Shown here: positions 33,340-46,204 of the stretch, in pieces
How positions within the stretch are numbered: position 1 is the stretch's first letter
Layout: every line of letters begins with the position of its first letter
Assembly: GCA_023053685.1 (NCBI GenBank)
Contig: JALIGW010000003.1
Span: forward strand, 138,009,126-138,073,125
Source of the DNA: Diadophis punctatus similis
Taxonomy: Eukaryota; Chordata; Lepidosauria; Squamata; Dipsadidae
Reading direction: 5' to 3'
DNA length: 64,000 nt
Notes under the pieces: generated by a model
Told to the model about the DNA's origin: nothing
Database searches by the model: none
Seen by the model: only the letters and a program-made list of their open reading frames with translations
Position numbers and translations under genes: made by a program

Positions 33340-35034
33340 TCCAAAAAGTGTATTTTTATTAAACCTTGTATTACAAACCTGAAAAGTAAACAAAATCTGG
33401 CAATAAACATGAAGTCTTTCCTTACAAGGAAAGAGCAGAGAGCAGCGCTAATAAATTAAATGTCAAACTGTAAGCCATAGTCAGAAGTTTACTGTCAAGA
33501 AGGAAAAAATACACAGCAAGGCCATAAAAACCGGACAACCACATTGGAAACACTTGACTCTGTGTTATTGTTAAATATTCCAAAACAATTGAGTCTTCTG
33601 CAACAACCAACAATATGTATTTTATAAGACTTTCCTGACAGTCACTCACCACTGGCAAGCTCAGTGCAATATGGGTAGCTCTACGGTTTTGTTGAATTCA
33701 ATTATGAAACAAGAGTTTGTGAAAACATTTTCCCTTTTTTATTCCACACATACTGTACACACAACCAGAAAAGGGCAACAACTACTCCATTATTATTTTT
33801 GTTGTTGTTCAATGATGTAAGCAGCACTTATAAATGTTACAAGAAAAACCCTGTAAGCATCCAATCCAACCGACGAAGAAAGTGAAACGTAAGGCTTTTC
33901 TTCATCTTGTCTCTTTGCCACCCTTCCCCACCCTCCCAAGAAAAGGCTCAAGTATTTAAAACAATTTACAGGCTTATGTACAAAAGTTATGATACTTTTT
34001 TTTGTTACACGTGAAAGGAAAAAAAATAGACAAGATGGGAGCAAATGCATTTTCACATTCAAAAGAAGTATGCAAACGTGCTAGTGGCTCTAAATGTGAT
34101 CATACAACAAAACAAAATTAATGCTGACTGTGACAGGGTAAAAACAGCAGTGGAATGAGAATGGAATGTTAAAAGATTGCACGTCTATGACAAGAAGCAT
34201 GGCTTCAATCATTTTTCAAGGATGCTATTGAAGGGTTTTTGATAAAGTAGACAACAGCACCAAAAAAACCACAACAACCCAGAATGGATTTCCTAATGAA
34301 ATCAGGCACAGTTTTCGCTCGCATGCCTCCGCAAAGCAGGCAGTCTTTTTTTCTTCTTTCATTTCCTCCTCGAACAGATGCATAGTGAAGTGCTGGTAAC
34401 AGAGAACATTTTCTCCAAATCTCCCATTTGCCTATGATTAGAAAACTAAGTCCATCTTCAGCTGCCATAACCTCTCAAATAAAAGAGTGTATTCTCCAAT
34501 TTAAAAAGGTACAAAACTTTTCCTGCCTGTTACAGAACACAAGCCAAAAGTATAGCAAGTTCTTTCAAGTTTTGCCTCCTATCCCTTTTTTTTTCCGCTA
34601 TAGAAAAAAAATATCTGCTGACATGATTGGAGAACAAATTATAAAACGCACCAAATTTCAACCTACCCAGAAAAATAAAAGAAAGGGGGGTTATTTAAAA
34701 GCCTTTTCGCAATTAGTAGGTGGAAAAAGGCCTTTTTTTTCCGGCAGCGGGACAAAAACAAATTTTATCAGTTCCCTTGCTGCTATCAAAAAAATGAGTG
34801 TACAGCAGTTAAAAAAAATCCTGCTGTATCAAACTATCCTAAGTATAAAATAAAAATAAAATTCAACAGTTTAATGCTAAATTAAAATTAGTTCTCTAAA
34901 ACCAGAAGAAAATCTTCTGTAGAGCTAGTGCAAAGACAGCTTGTAATCTACAGCAATACTCCAAACTATGATATAATTACAAAAAATATATATAAAATTG
35001 ACCAAAATGAGAGAGACTGTTGGCATCTTCATGA
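33340..35034 (-). other. JARID2: JARID2 3' UTR (extent inferred)
   Basis: Sequence downstream of the JARID2 stop is repeat-free and AT-rich as expected of a long conserved UTR. On the minus strand AATAAA hexamers occur at 33738-33743 and 33355-33360 (and 33016-33021); the first two would give UTRs of about 1.3 and 1.7 kb. The boundary is a guess. Confidence 0.45.
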
Positions 35035-35211
35035 TTAACTTGAAGCACTTTTGGATGAACTGGAGGATGAAAGTCTTGATGATGGCACGTCAAGGGTTGC
35101 TCTCTTGCGAGGCCCTCTTTTTGGTGTAGGCTTGCTGATACAGATCTCAATGGTGCCGTTCTTGCCAGATACTTTTCCACAAATTTGATTGACTAAGCTG
35201 ATGATTTGTTC
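35035..35211 (-). CDS. JARID2: JARID2 terminal coding exon
   Basis: JARID2 is a nuclear, catalytically inactive Jumonji protein that recruits and tunes Polycomb repressive complex 2. This phase-0 exon encodes the last 58 residues: [19 protein letters not shown], then [13 protein letters not shown], a basic nuclear-signal-like patch, and a Ser-rich end ([11 protein letters not shown]) before TAA at 35035-35037. It is almost identical to the mammalian C-terminus. The acceptor is CAACTAG (minus strand, ending at 35212). It faces DTNBP1 tail to tail. Confidence 0.97.
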   Translation of the reverse strand, partial: EQIISLVNQICGKVSGKNGTIEICISKPTPKRGPRKRATLDVPSSRLSSSSSSKSASS

Positions 35212-37129
35212 CTAGTTGAAAGAAGAAAAAACGTGTTTTCTTTTTTCTTTTTAACAACCAACTTCCTATTCCAAATACCATGGCAATAATACAATAAACT
35301 GAAGCCAAGACACAGCAACCAAGCTTTCCTTAACTGACTGGCTGTAATCTGAAGTGATTATTAGTACTGCTAGTCTCTGTGTATCACACAGGAAGTTTTC
35401 TACCTGGGTTGACTCTGGCAGCCCCCCGTCCCATTTAAAATGTTAGCTCGCCAATGTTCAGTTCCTCTTTTCTAGCCATGCCGCCTTCTCTGAGTGCACT
35501 TGAGCACTGCTGAGTGCATTTATGTCTTCCATTTTAAGTCTTTATATTCTAAAAAACATACAGAAACAATTGAAACCCCTCTCTACAAATTGCTTCCTTA
35601 TCATTAAAATGCGTTAATTTCTCCTTTGAGAACCATCATTTTTATTTTAGTTTAGTGAGGCCTATGGCCTTATTTTTCTAAAAATGCTCCATTACGTGTA
35701 CAGAGCTTCTCTACTAATGGACACGCTAAGGGCTTATTTTGCTGTGGCAAGAGACACCCACCGGAGTTGTATATCTGTTGCTAAAACCTGACATTGCAGG
35801 GATGCTTAGAACAGATTGTTTTGTTCCCTTCATTTGAGAACAGGTTCTTACAGCAGTGATCAGAAAGTCCAAAACGTTCCTCTCTAGTCCGGCTGATGCT
35901 TGTATAACCTTAACAGCAGTTTTAGGCCTCTAGAAATGATGAACGTCAAGGGAGTTGAGATTGAAGTTGGTACCAGTCTCGGATCTTAAGCTTTCCAGAT
36001 ATAAAGATGCAATTTAACGGCCAGTATCAGTGTCCAAGAAATGCAAGTAAAGGCTCAGTTAGGAGGATCATAAACTCCCAAAGAAGAAACTTCATATACT
36101 AGATTTGCATCTGCCACCCTGGAGCCACTCTGGAGCCCCAGCCACCAATCCTGACTATCATTTAGTAGTTGTGTTTGGGAAAGAGAATGCTAGAGCCGTG
36201 AAATCAAGTCAGAATTACACAGTTCTCCCTCTAAGGATGTAGGTACTTGCAATTTTGCAAAATGCCACATGATTAAACAACCTCCCCTGTTAGTGACCTG
36301 ATACTGTGGTATAATCCTCATTCCTCTCACATAACAGAAACTCTCTCTTGTGTGTAGGATGACAGCTGAAAATTTTAGTTTAAACACTTCAAACTTCCTG
36401 GTTTTTCTGCATCTTGTACTGTTATGTACATACTGTTACTTGTATGGCTAGTTTCCAATATCTCAATGGGAATAAGTAGTCTAAGGGGAAAATTTCCAAT
36501 TAGAGATACATCACTCGTAACTGATCAATAACCGATCTTGCCACATTGTTGATGATGCTAAGTTGAGGCTATATCGCACTCTGATAATATACCCATCTTA
36601 GCTCTTTGGACCTAACTAAAAATTCTGAGTCCTGATTTCCTCTTTGGGGGGAAGGCTTGTTCAGTAATAAGAGAAGTAAATACCTTGGGGAAACTGAAGT
36701 AAATACCCTGGGGAAAACATGTAGGGTCTTGTACCTTAAGCATCTCCTTAAAATATATATTTAGCAACTATGTTTTTTTTCTGTTTTCTTACTATGGCTA
36801 TTCAGTGTTCTTGAACCAAATGACCAACTGCTTATACTAGGCCCATTTCTAAGTAGTTCTAATGGCAGACAGACATTCTCCTCAGACTGAGTCTCTTGAT
36901 GATTTTAGTATAACTTTTCTCCAAGTTCTTCAAACTTATGACCAGATCTAAACCTATGGGAAACAACATCTGTGCCTTATGGAATTATTCTTCTTACTGC
37001 ACTTGACAGGGCAGGATTGCATTTTTCCCAGACCTCTCTTTTGGTCTTGAAAGTTACCTCAGGCTCTCATGTCTTGCAAGATATTAAGTCTGTTTCCCCT
37101 CTACCAACTTGATTGATTGCTTAAATTTA

Positions 37130-37510
37130 GGCAAGGCCTGTTTCAGAATCTACCAAATGTTAGTGCTTTACATAGATAATAGCAAGCTTTTTCATAAGTC
37201 CCCTTGACCATTCTTCTATTCCAAAGAGCAAGGATTATTTTTTTAATCATTTACCAGCATTTGTCTAGAGGGATATAAATACTATCTGCTTTTCTTATCA
37301 TCTGGTAGGCTTGCTGACTCTCAGGCTGTCAGGGCACCCTCCATTAAGGTATGGAGTACCCCCACCACGTGCACCTCTCCAGAACATTTGCAGAGCAGCA
37401 GTGTCATCCTATCTAATCATTGTCATTGAGTGTTACTAGTCAGACGTGACATCTAGCACTTATGCTTCATTTGGCAAAGTGGTGCTCCATCCTGACTCAT
37501 CTGTCCTACC
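37130..37510 (+). pseudogene. Decayed second DIRS-type tyrosine recombinase
   Basis: Plus-strand frames give YIDNSKLFHKSPLTILLF (about 37165-37220), matching the YLDRTKPFRKSDSLFV-type stretch of DIRS recombinases, then an H-P-P-L-R box (about 37334), NICRAAV (about 37390) and DVTSSTYASFGKVVL (about 37446-37490), which aligns with the region after the nucleophilic Tyr in the element at 23762. The reading changes frame and has stops. It lies antisense to JARID2. Extension of the element upstream towards 36840 is likely but too degraded to delimit. Confidence 0.5.
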
Positions 37511-37728
37511 TCCACAAATACAGCAGATTTTTAACTGGTTATTTTGGGTGATGTCTGTTCCTTCATGCTCTTCTTCCACCTTCCCAGCTATGGGTGATTC
37601 ATTTACTAATTCTTTTGGAAACAATGTGATGAGGAACCGAGAATTGGCTCAAGGAAACGTTGGTAAGTGGTAAAGGATTCAGACTCCCTTTAATTCAGCT
37701 CATCTGCAGGATGTTCTAGAAACTAGAT

Positions 37729-37845
37729 CAGGGGTATCCAACTTTGGCAATTTTAATAACTTGTGGACTTGAACTCCCACAATTCTGGGGAAATCTGGGA
37801 GTTGAAGCCCACAAATCTTAAAGTTGCCAAGGTAGGACAACTCTG
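37729..37845. mobile_element. hAT MITE, diverged
   Basis: CAGGGGTATCCAACTTTGGC ... GCCAAGGTAGGACAACTCTG; flanks AACTAGAT and GACTACAT agree at 6 of 8. More diverged than its relatives, so older. Confidence 0.75.
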
Positions 37846-38097
37846 GACTACATCATCAGCATGAAGCAAGAGATAGTCACTTAAACCCAGATGAAATCAA
37901 CTACTATTCAGCATTATATGAATGAGCCTTGGACTGATGTGCTCCTTCTCATTACTCCTTCATTAGTGATGAAAAGAGATGCTAAGTTTTATGTCTGATT
38001 TTGCAAATAAGTGAAGACCTAAAGTGGATTGTTTCAGTAAATTACAATAATGATCACCCAGTCATAAAACATGTTAAATCATCAATACAGGTAATCC

Positions 38098-38454
38098 TCG
38101 ACTTATGACCACAATCGAGTCTAAAATTTCTATTGCTAAATGAGACATTTCTTAAGTGAGTTTTCTCCTATTTTGTGACCTTTCTTGCCACAAGTGAATC
38201 ACTGCAGTTGTTAAGTTAGTAACAGGGTTGTTAAGTAAATCTGGCTTCCCCATTGACTTTGCTTGTCAGAAGGTCACAAAAGGAGATCAAATGACCTGGT
38301 GCCTTGCAACTGTCATAAATATGAATCAGTTGCCAAGTTACTGAATTTTGATCATGTGACCATGAGGATGTTGCAACGTGCATAAGTGTGAAAAATAGTC
38401 ATAAGTAACTTCGAACAGTCACCAAATGAATCGTTATAAGTCGAGGACTACTTG
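38098..38454. mobile_element. Tigger/pogo-like MITE, TA-flanked
   Basis: Left CAGGTAATCCTCGACTTATG and right CATAAGTCGAGGACTACTTG-type ends (CGTTATAAGTCGAGGACTAC at 38432-38451), each bordered by TA (38096-38097, 38455-38456). The CAGG...CCTCG start is reminiscent of Tigger termini. A second copy is at 50076-50472. No transposase. Confidence 0.75.
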
Positions 38455-38624
38455 TAATATTTTTAAATGGAGGTGAGGAGAGCATATAAAGTTAGATGCT
38501 ATTGTATAATATTAAAATCATGCTAAGAGATCATTACGAGCTAGAGCAACTGGTATATTTGACTGATAGCTACTGATATCCTATCATTATAGGACCAGAA
38601 TTAATGTTAGAGTTCCATAAAAAT

Positions 38625-38904
38625 ATGAAATGCTCCCGATTCGGGCGGGCCAGTCGGTCGTCGTAGAGCCGATAGCGATTGCAGCGCGAGGCTTCCCCCA
38701 CCCGCTTGGACGCCGCCATTTGGGTTCTTTTACACTCTGCGCATGCGCAAAGCGTTCTGCGCATGCACAGAGGGTAAAAGAACCCAAATGGCGGCGTCCA
38801 GGCGGGTGGAGGAAGCGGGTGGGGGAAGCCTCGCGCTGCAATCGCTATCGTCTCTATCGTCTCTACGATGACCGACCGGCCCGCCCGAACCAGGAGCATT
38901 TCAT
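38625..38904. mobile_element. Long palindromic DNA element
   Basis: The ends ATGAAATGCTCC / GGAGCATTTCAT and arms with GGGCGGGCC and 'gattgcagcgcgaggcttcccccaccc' are mirrored. The inner palindrome 38708-38799 (GGACGCCGCCATTTGGGTTC and complement around GCGCATGCGC) is nearly perfect. No clear target duplication, so the superfamily is open. Confidence 0.75.
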
Positions 38905-39855
38905 CCCTGCCTGTGACTCTAGAGAGTTTTTCTGCTTCACAGTGAATAACTCAACTTTCTGGCAATCTATATTTTCAAGAACAATGAAAAGTGTCATTTT
39001 GGTGTTAACAGTTTTGTGTTTAAGTCTACAACTGACATCTATTTTATTTGGGGGGGGGATTGTTTTCTGCCTATTTCTTTGGATTTGGGCAAGAACTCTT
39101 CAGTTGAGAAGGTGCAAAATGGATTAACCCTCAACGAATAAGTCAGCCTGGGTACAGAAATTTATATAATGTATTGACATTCATTCCAAACAAACATTGG
39201 GGCTTTTCATTCCACATAGTTTCAATTAGTCTAAAGTCCCAAAATTGGTTTGCTTTTTTTTTTTAATTCCTCCAAACTATAGACACATGAAGAGACTCTG
39301 TCAAACAGCAGGCAAAATGTCCACCTTTGTTGCCTTTGTCTGGAGCTAATTAAGGAGTGGAGGAGGAAAAGTTTGAGGGAGGGTCAGTTAAATGCCTCTT
39401 AGACATTACAAAAGACAGTACTCTGATAAATAAGTTTACTGCTGTTTTTAAATGATTTGTTATAGAGAGCTTTAAAGTACAAAGATTCTGGTATCTGTAC
39501 TGAACCTGCTACTTGTTGAAGTATGTCAACTGCAGAACCATGGCTTCCCTTGATGAGCTTTGAAGACAAAAAATTGTACACACTGTGTATGTAAGGAAGA
39601 CATCTGTAGCCAAGGAATTGCTAAGGAATTGTATTTTTTGCTACTGTCAACACTTTACAGTGTCGGGCTGTTCAAAACTATTTTTTCATTTTACAATTCT
39701 TAAAACAAGTGAGGGGGTAAAAGGCAACAATGCAAATTTATCAAGAAAACCTACTGCAACAATAAATATAAATTATCCATAATATTAAAAAGCAAGAGCA
39801 GCAACTCTACAGATCATACATGCAACGTATCAAACTTATAAATTATACAGCCTTA

Positions 39856-40011
<156 letters not shown>

Positions 40012-40626
40012 TTACAAATATAGGTTGAGAATACTGATAAGCTACAGGTCATACTGAATGTCTGCGTTTCAGCTGAAGCCTTAATGTAACTTATCTTAGA
40101 TAGTGAGAGAGTATTTTTTGAAAACCATTTATAATTTCAGTAAAATTGAATTCAATGGGTTATGAAGTAGCTAACTGTCTTGTTTCAGAGCAAATATTCA
40201 GATACGAGCAAATATCCTCTATGGAGCAAATATCTCCATAGCAAAGTTTCTTTTTGTATCCTTGACAAGTCTGTAATCTTGGATGGTGGCGGATCAATTT
40301 TGAGCATCCCATTCATCAGTGCTTTCCAGGAGACTGTTGAAATATATGTCTTGCACTTTGTTGAAGTATGCACATTATTTTAGAAATTATTCTGTAGTTA
40401 GGAAACAATTGATATATTAAAAGACCAATAATCCTATTACATTTCTGTTGTAGCCCCTGCCCTCCTGAACAGCATCCCCCCCCGAGACATGGATGGTGTC
40501 CATTCTCTGGAGGTTTGGGAAAGCTCTTAAACCCTGGGTTTGCTCCCACGCCTGGGATTAATGATAGGCTGGGGGTGGTTGGGGATTGTTATATAGGGTT
40601 TTATTATGGCTTCTTTTAGTCTAGGC

Positions 40627-41053
40627 CAGTGATGGCGAACCTATGGCACGGGTGCCACAGGTGGCACGCGGAGCCATATCTGCCGGCACGCGAGCCGTTG
40701 CCCTAGCTCAGCTCCAGTGCGCATGTGCGTGCCCGCCAGCTGATTTTTGGCTCGCGCGGAGGCTCTGGGAGGGCGATTTTGGCCTCTGGAGGGCCTCCAG
40801 GGTGGCGGGGGTGGAGCGTTTTTGCCCTCCCCAAGCTCCAAGAAAGCCTCTGGAGCCTGGGGAGGGCGAAAAACGGGCCTACCGGGCCCACTGGAAGTCG
40901 GGAAACGGGGGAGTGGGATGGGTCGCGCACGCATGCGCAGGGGGGTGGGGCGAGTGAGAGGCTTTGAATTATGGGTGTGGGCACGCACACGCGTGTGATA
41001 GCGCGCACGTGCACTATTTCAGCACTCGAGGAAAAAAAGGTTCGCCATCACTG
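40627..41053. mobile_element. hAT element (CAGTGATGGCGAACC family), perfect TSD
   Basis: Left CAGTGATGGCGAACCTATGG, right GGTTCGCCATCACTG; duplication GTCTAGGC at 40619-40626 and 41054-41061. 427 bases, GC-rich, with no transposase; lies in a JARID2 intron. Several frames across it are spurious. Confidence 0.93.
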
Positions 41054-41139
41054 GTCTAGGCTGTTTCGTTTTGTTTGTGTTTTTAACTATCCATTAAACT
41101 TTGCAAACTGTAGAATGTATTGGGGTGAGCAGCTGTGTC

Positions 41140-41408
<269 letters not shown>

Positions 41409-41417
41409 AAAGAATCA

Positions 41418-41732
<315 letters not shown>

Positions 41733-42336
41733 TCAGTGGATAACATGGCACTGCATACACTCCCAGGGAGCAGCGCCAAACTCCTGCTGCTCCTTAATCC
41801 CACCTAAGATTGTGTTAGTGACCACTGCAGAACAAGTAGGAATTCTGAAAACTTCAGTAGCTGAGTTCTTGTAGAAATCTTTAGGACACTCCTTGCTTCA
41901 ACTAGACTGTTCTGCCAGCCTGAATTGCCAAAAGAAATGTCCCTTGAGACACTTCCTAGGAATCCAAGAATGGTGAAGGCTGGACATTTAGTAAAAAAGA
42001 AAGAAAAAAAAGTAAAAGCTGAATATATTGCCTAGAGTCATTGTGGCTTCAAAAGTCTGATTTATGAATGCAGATACATGCTGACCATAGAGGAGGAACA
42101 AATGGAACATCATGTACAAAAGTAATGAGTGGATGAGAACAACAGAAAGTTATTCAAAGCAGCACAAATTAGACTTCAAAAGAAGGCTTTCCTTGACCTG
42201 ATACACTGAAGATGCTTTGCGTTGCAACTTAAAACAGCTCCAGCTACTCTAAGGATTAGCAGTGTTATTGTGAAAACTCTTGCTGTCCTCATAGGAAAAG
42301 AAATTCAGTTTGAACAAACCTGAGGACCATTTAGAT

Positions 42337-42698
42337 CAGTGGTTCCCAACCTTTTTGTGATCGAGTACCACTTGGAGGTCCCGTACAGTCGCCGCATACC
42401 ACCTGGTTCCAGAGAAACTAAATTCGATCAGATATCACTTTATTTCCATAATTGTACCGTTCCTTTTTTGGCCCCGTGCATCCAGCAACTGGATTCTCAG
42501 GCCGCTGGGACCAGGTGGGTGGCGTGTGGCAACAGTTGCAAATCGTTGCCAGATTATCTTGTGTTAGGCAGTAAACATTTTTGTGAAGTAAAAAATAACT
42601 AACTAAAAATCGTTCATGACCCCGAAAGTGTTTGCGTACCACCTGGAAGGCCCTCGCGTACCACTAGTGGTACACGTACCACAGGTTGGGAACCACTG
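42337..42698. mobile_element. hAT element with perfect TSD
   Basis: CAGTGGTTCCCAACCTTTTT at the left, CAGGTTGGGAACCACTG at the right; the duplication ATTTAGAT is perfect (42329-42336, 42699-42706). 362 bases, containing repeated GTACCACTTGGA/GCGTACCAC motifs. Non-autonomous. Confidence 0.92.
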
Positions 42699-43467
42699 AT
42701 TTAGATGGACAAATAGGAAAACAAATGCAAGCCCTCTTCACATTTACCAAATGCCCTTTTAAGAAAATACATATATAGAGGTAACATGGATGTAACATTC
42801 TCGAGAAGGAGAAACTCCATGTGGAGATCCTCAATGAACCTCTCAAGTCTTCTGCCCTGAGTGCAAATACGCAGGGAAGAAGACTCGATTCAGACTATCA
42901 AATTAACAAATTAGTTTATTAAATACAATTTGTAGATTCCAGTCATCAGATTTTCTATGGATCCTTGATCTATGCGATGTGCTACCGATCATACTTGAAT
43001 TGTGGGTAACGAAGCTACATGATAAAGAACAAAGAGAACACAGCATTATATTAGAAAGACAACAGCTTTCCCCTCCTTTCAAAAAATGTCCTAGAGAGAG
43101 GAAGGAAAAATATTCAATACTCTTTCAGAGCTGAAAAAGGAGAAGCTGTGGAACTCTGCTCATGCCACAGTCAGATTGAAAGAGAGGCTTTCCTTGCTTA
43201 GCCATAATTACAAAACAACATATATGAATGTTCGGAGCAGAACGTTTTAAGCTCTGGGTGCGAATACTGAGTTCCTTCATTAAAAAAAAAAGTGAATGCT
43301 TGAGAGAATGCTTGAATCCTTCGTTTTTGTCTTCAATGGTTTATCAGCACACCAAGTGTCTTCTCCATCTGTGGTTGGGCTCATTGGTCCTGGCTGTCTC
43401 ACAGCACCCACTGTAATTGGCATTAGCGTTTCTTTCAAGAGAAAAGAGGATATGAAACAAAGGTTAC

Positions 43468-43598
43468 CTGAGCTCTCTCAGAAGGGCCGATATTGTACTC
43501 AGAGCAGAACCATTTTCTTTCTTGGCTTCAGCTGTCGCAATTTGATACAGCAGCTTTTCCATTGAAAATGGCTTGGGTATATGTCGCCTCTTCATTTC
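43468..43598 (-). CDS. JARID2: JARID2 exon after the JmjC domain
   Basis: 131 bases; 43 codons plus 2 bases. It encodes [30 protein letters not shown] and [10 protein letters not shown], the linker helix between JmjC and the zinc finger. The acceptor is an atypical GTGAGTAG with a weak pyrimidine tract; the start was chosen because it continues the preceding exon (..GFKTAK-EMKRR) exactly as in mammals. The donor is CAG|GTAACC. Confidence 0.95.
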
Positions 43599-43830
43599 CT
43601 ACTCACAAACATTCGACTGTTAGCTCTCTTTTACCATACAATGAAATACATCCCAATAGAAAGACCACAGCCTAGACTGCACCACATGCAATCATTCATA
43701 TGACATCTCCAAATCAGACTTGACTGTTTAATAGCTAACAAAATCAGGCATTTCATTTTGACATTTCTTAGACATTGCCTAAGAAATGTATAAGCAAAAT
43801 AGGTGTTTGTGATAATGACTGATTTCATTA

Positions 43831-44100
<270 letters not shown>

Positions 44101-44363
44101 CTAAATGGAGAGAAGGAAGGAAATCACCCTTTTAAAATTTTATTTTCCTGCCATTCGGTACTTCCTGTATAGTGCAATGAAACTTGATCGAACTTAGAAG
44201 TCTTCAGGTTACAGTGTACTTCAACTCCCATAATCCCACAATCCCTGTTCCATAAAACAATACCAATATCACATAAACTTTAAATGTTGCAATACAAACT
44301 GGAACTTCCAATGCTTATTCCTTGTACAGATGCTATGATCCTGAAAACAAACACAGCTAAAAG

Positions 44364-44605
44364 AGCCGAGGTGGCGCAGTGGTTAGAGTGCAGCATTGCA
44401 AGCTACTTCAGCTGACTGCTAGCTGCAGTTCGGCGATTCAAATCTCACCGGCTCAAGGTTGACTCAGCCTTCCATCCTTCCAAGGTGGGTAAAATAAGGA
44501 CCCAGATTGTTGGGGGCAATATGCTGACTCTGTAAACTGCTTAGAGAGGGCTGTAAAGCACTATGAAGCGGTATATAAATCTAAGTGCTATTGCTATTAC
44601 TTGTT
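44364..44605 (+). mobile_element. tRNA-derived SINE, near full length
   Basis: Box A TGGCGCAGTGG (44372-44382), box B-like GATTCAAATC (44435-44444), the conserved body, and a tail GCTATTGCTATT (44588-44599). A tRNA-derived SINE of the kind common in squamates; the family name is not asserted. Confidence 0.88.
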
Positions 44606-45789
44606 AGTAACCACAACTGAGACTGGGACCTTAATCATTAAGTGAAGTGGTCACTAAGTGAAACAACAACTGGGTTTATGATCTTATTTCAGTTTTCCTT
44701 TGCTTTACAGACCTGTGAAGATTGTAAATGTGAGGATTGGTCACGAAATTATTTCTTCATTACTATAATAATTGCGAATGGACACTAAAATACACATTTG
44801 CTAAACAAGTACTACTTGTACTCTCCATACAGAAACCTTAGAGGCAGAATTAGACTTTGTGAGATACCATATTTGGATGCATCAAAAAAGCTACTTTAGG
44901 TAGGAGTTTCAAATTTCCAGAAACATTGACAACATGAGAAAAATATTTCCCATCCTTGGAGGTCACTTTTAATGGAAATCAAAATAGATGCCAGCCTTCT
45001 TTACCTATTTACCAACCAAGATTATTCGGGGACGGACGGACCTTTTTTTTTTAAAAAAAAAGGATGTATGGGTTGTTTGGGGATGTACAAATTAGTCTGA
45101 GAGATGGCATGTCTGTACTTACAATAGTATTCAATAGGGTGGCTAAGGAATGGTTATCAAAGTGGATGGATGCTAATGATGGAGAAGATGAGAGAAGCTG
45201 TAGGATCCGAAGCTGAAATTTGAATAGGTTAACAGTCTGGAAATTATCTTGTCTTCAGGGTGTTGGGGAAGACTGGCTATTGTGCTTCATATTATCAGAA
45301 GAGAGCGAGATGAAGTCCTTGCAGCTGACAGGTGAGCGCCATTTGAAGTCAGATGGCAACAGTGGTAGGATGTAATATGGTGGCCATCCACTCAGGAGGA
45401 CACACCTTATTGAAGTGGGAGATGGAGCTGATATGAAGGAGGAGACTGAGGGTGCATTCTTCAAGGGAATAATTCATTTGAATAGAATGTTGCTGGAGAT
45501 GACAGGAAGTATTATGGTGAGCATTGAGATTGGCCTGAGATTTGGACATAATTTTGCCTGATACGTACTTGGACTGCCTGAGCCAGAATAGGAGACCCAA
45601 AGCAGCAGTTTTAGTAGTTGTTGGGGGTTGGATGGATGATAAAAAGGTCAAACACAGAGGTTTCCGACTTCCTTTTCATTTGGACTAACCCCAGGGTGAA
45701 ACAATATAGTTCTTTGTTTTGATGATAATATTCTTATGGCTATTCTTACTGGTTGTTATGTTTTAATATTTTAATTTATCCCAGTGGCT

Positions 45790-45893
45790 TTTATTAATGT
45801 ATTACTGTGATTGTTTTAATTGTTCTAATATTATAAACCACTGGGTGTCTCTGGGAGATTTGGTGGTATATCAGTGTAATAAATCAATAAACA
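45790..45893 (+). repeat. LINE 3'-tail-like remnant
   Basis: TTATAAACCACTGGGTGTCT followed by 'gagatttggtggtatatcagtgtaataaatcaataaa' resembles the 'ggcatataaat..aataaa' tail of reptilian LINEs. The flanking sequence back to 45100 may belong to it but is not recognisable. Confidence 0.4.
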
Positions 45894-46204
45894 ACCAATA
45901 CTTTTCTTATCAAACTTATAAAAATGTACTTGTTTTAACACACAACAGAAAAATGAATATTTTACCATTTGAAAAGTATATAAAGTATCTGCTTTTAAAT
46001 AAAATATACTTTTACTGTTTATTTTAAATAGTTTAAATACATTTTTAAGAGGAAATACTCCCAAAGTAACTTATAGAAACAATCCAATGGAGGTTCTTCT
46101 CAGAGATAAGACCCACCGTTTAATGGTGTTTACTTCTAGGTAAGCGAATGCTGGATTACGAGGTCAAAAGAATGAATGCCTTAGGCGGGTGCATAAGCAA
46201 AACT

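Noticed and set aside
34977..35180. 67-residue minus frame beginning [10 protein letters not shown]
   Set aside because: A shifted frame of the JARID2 terminal exon.
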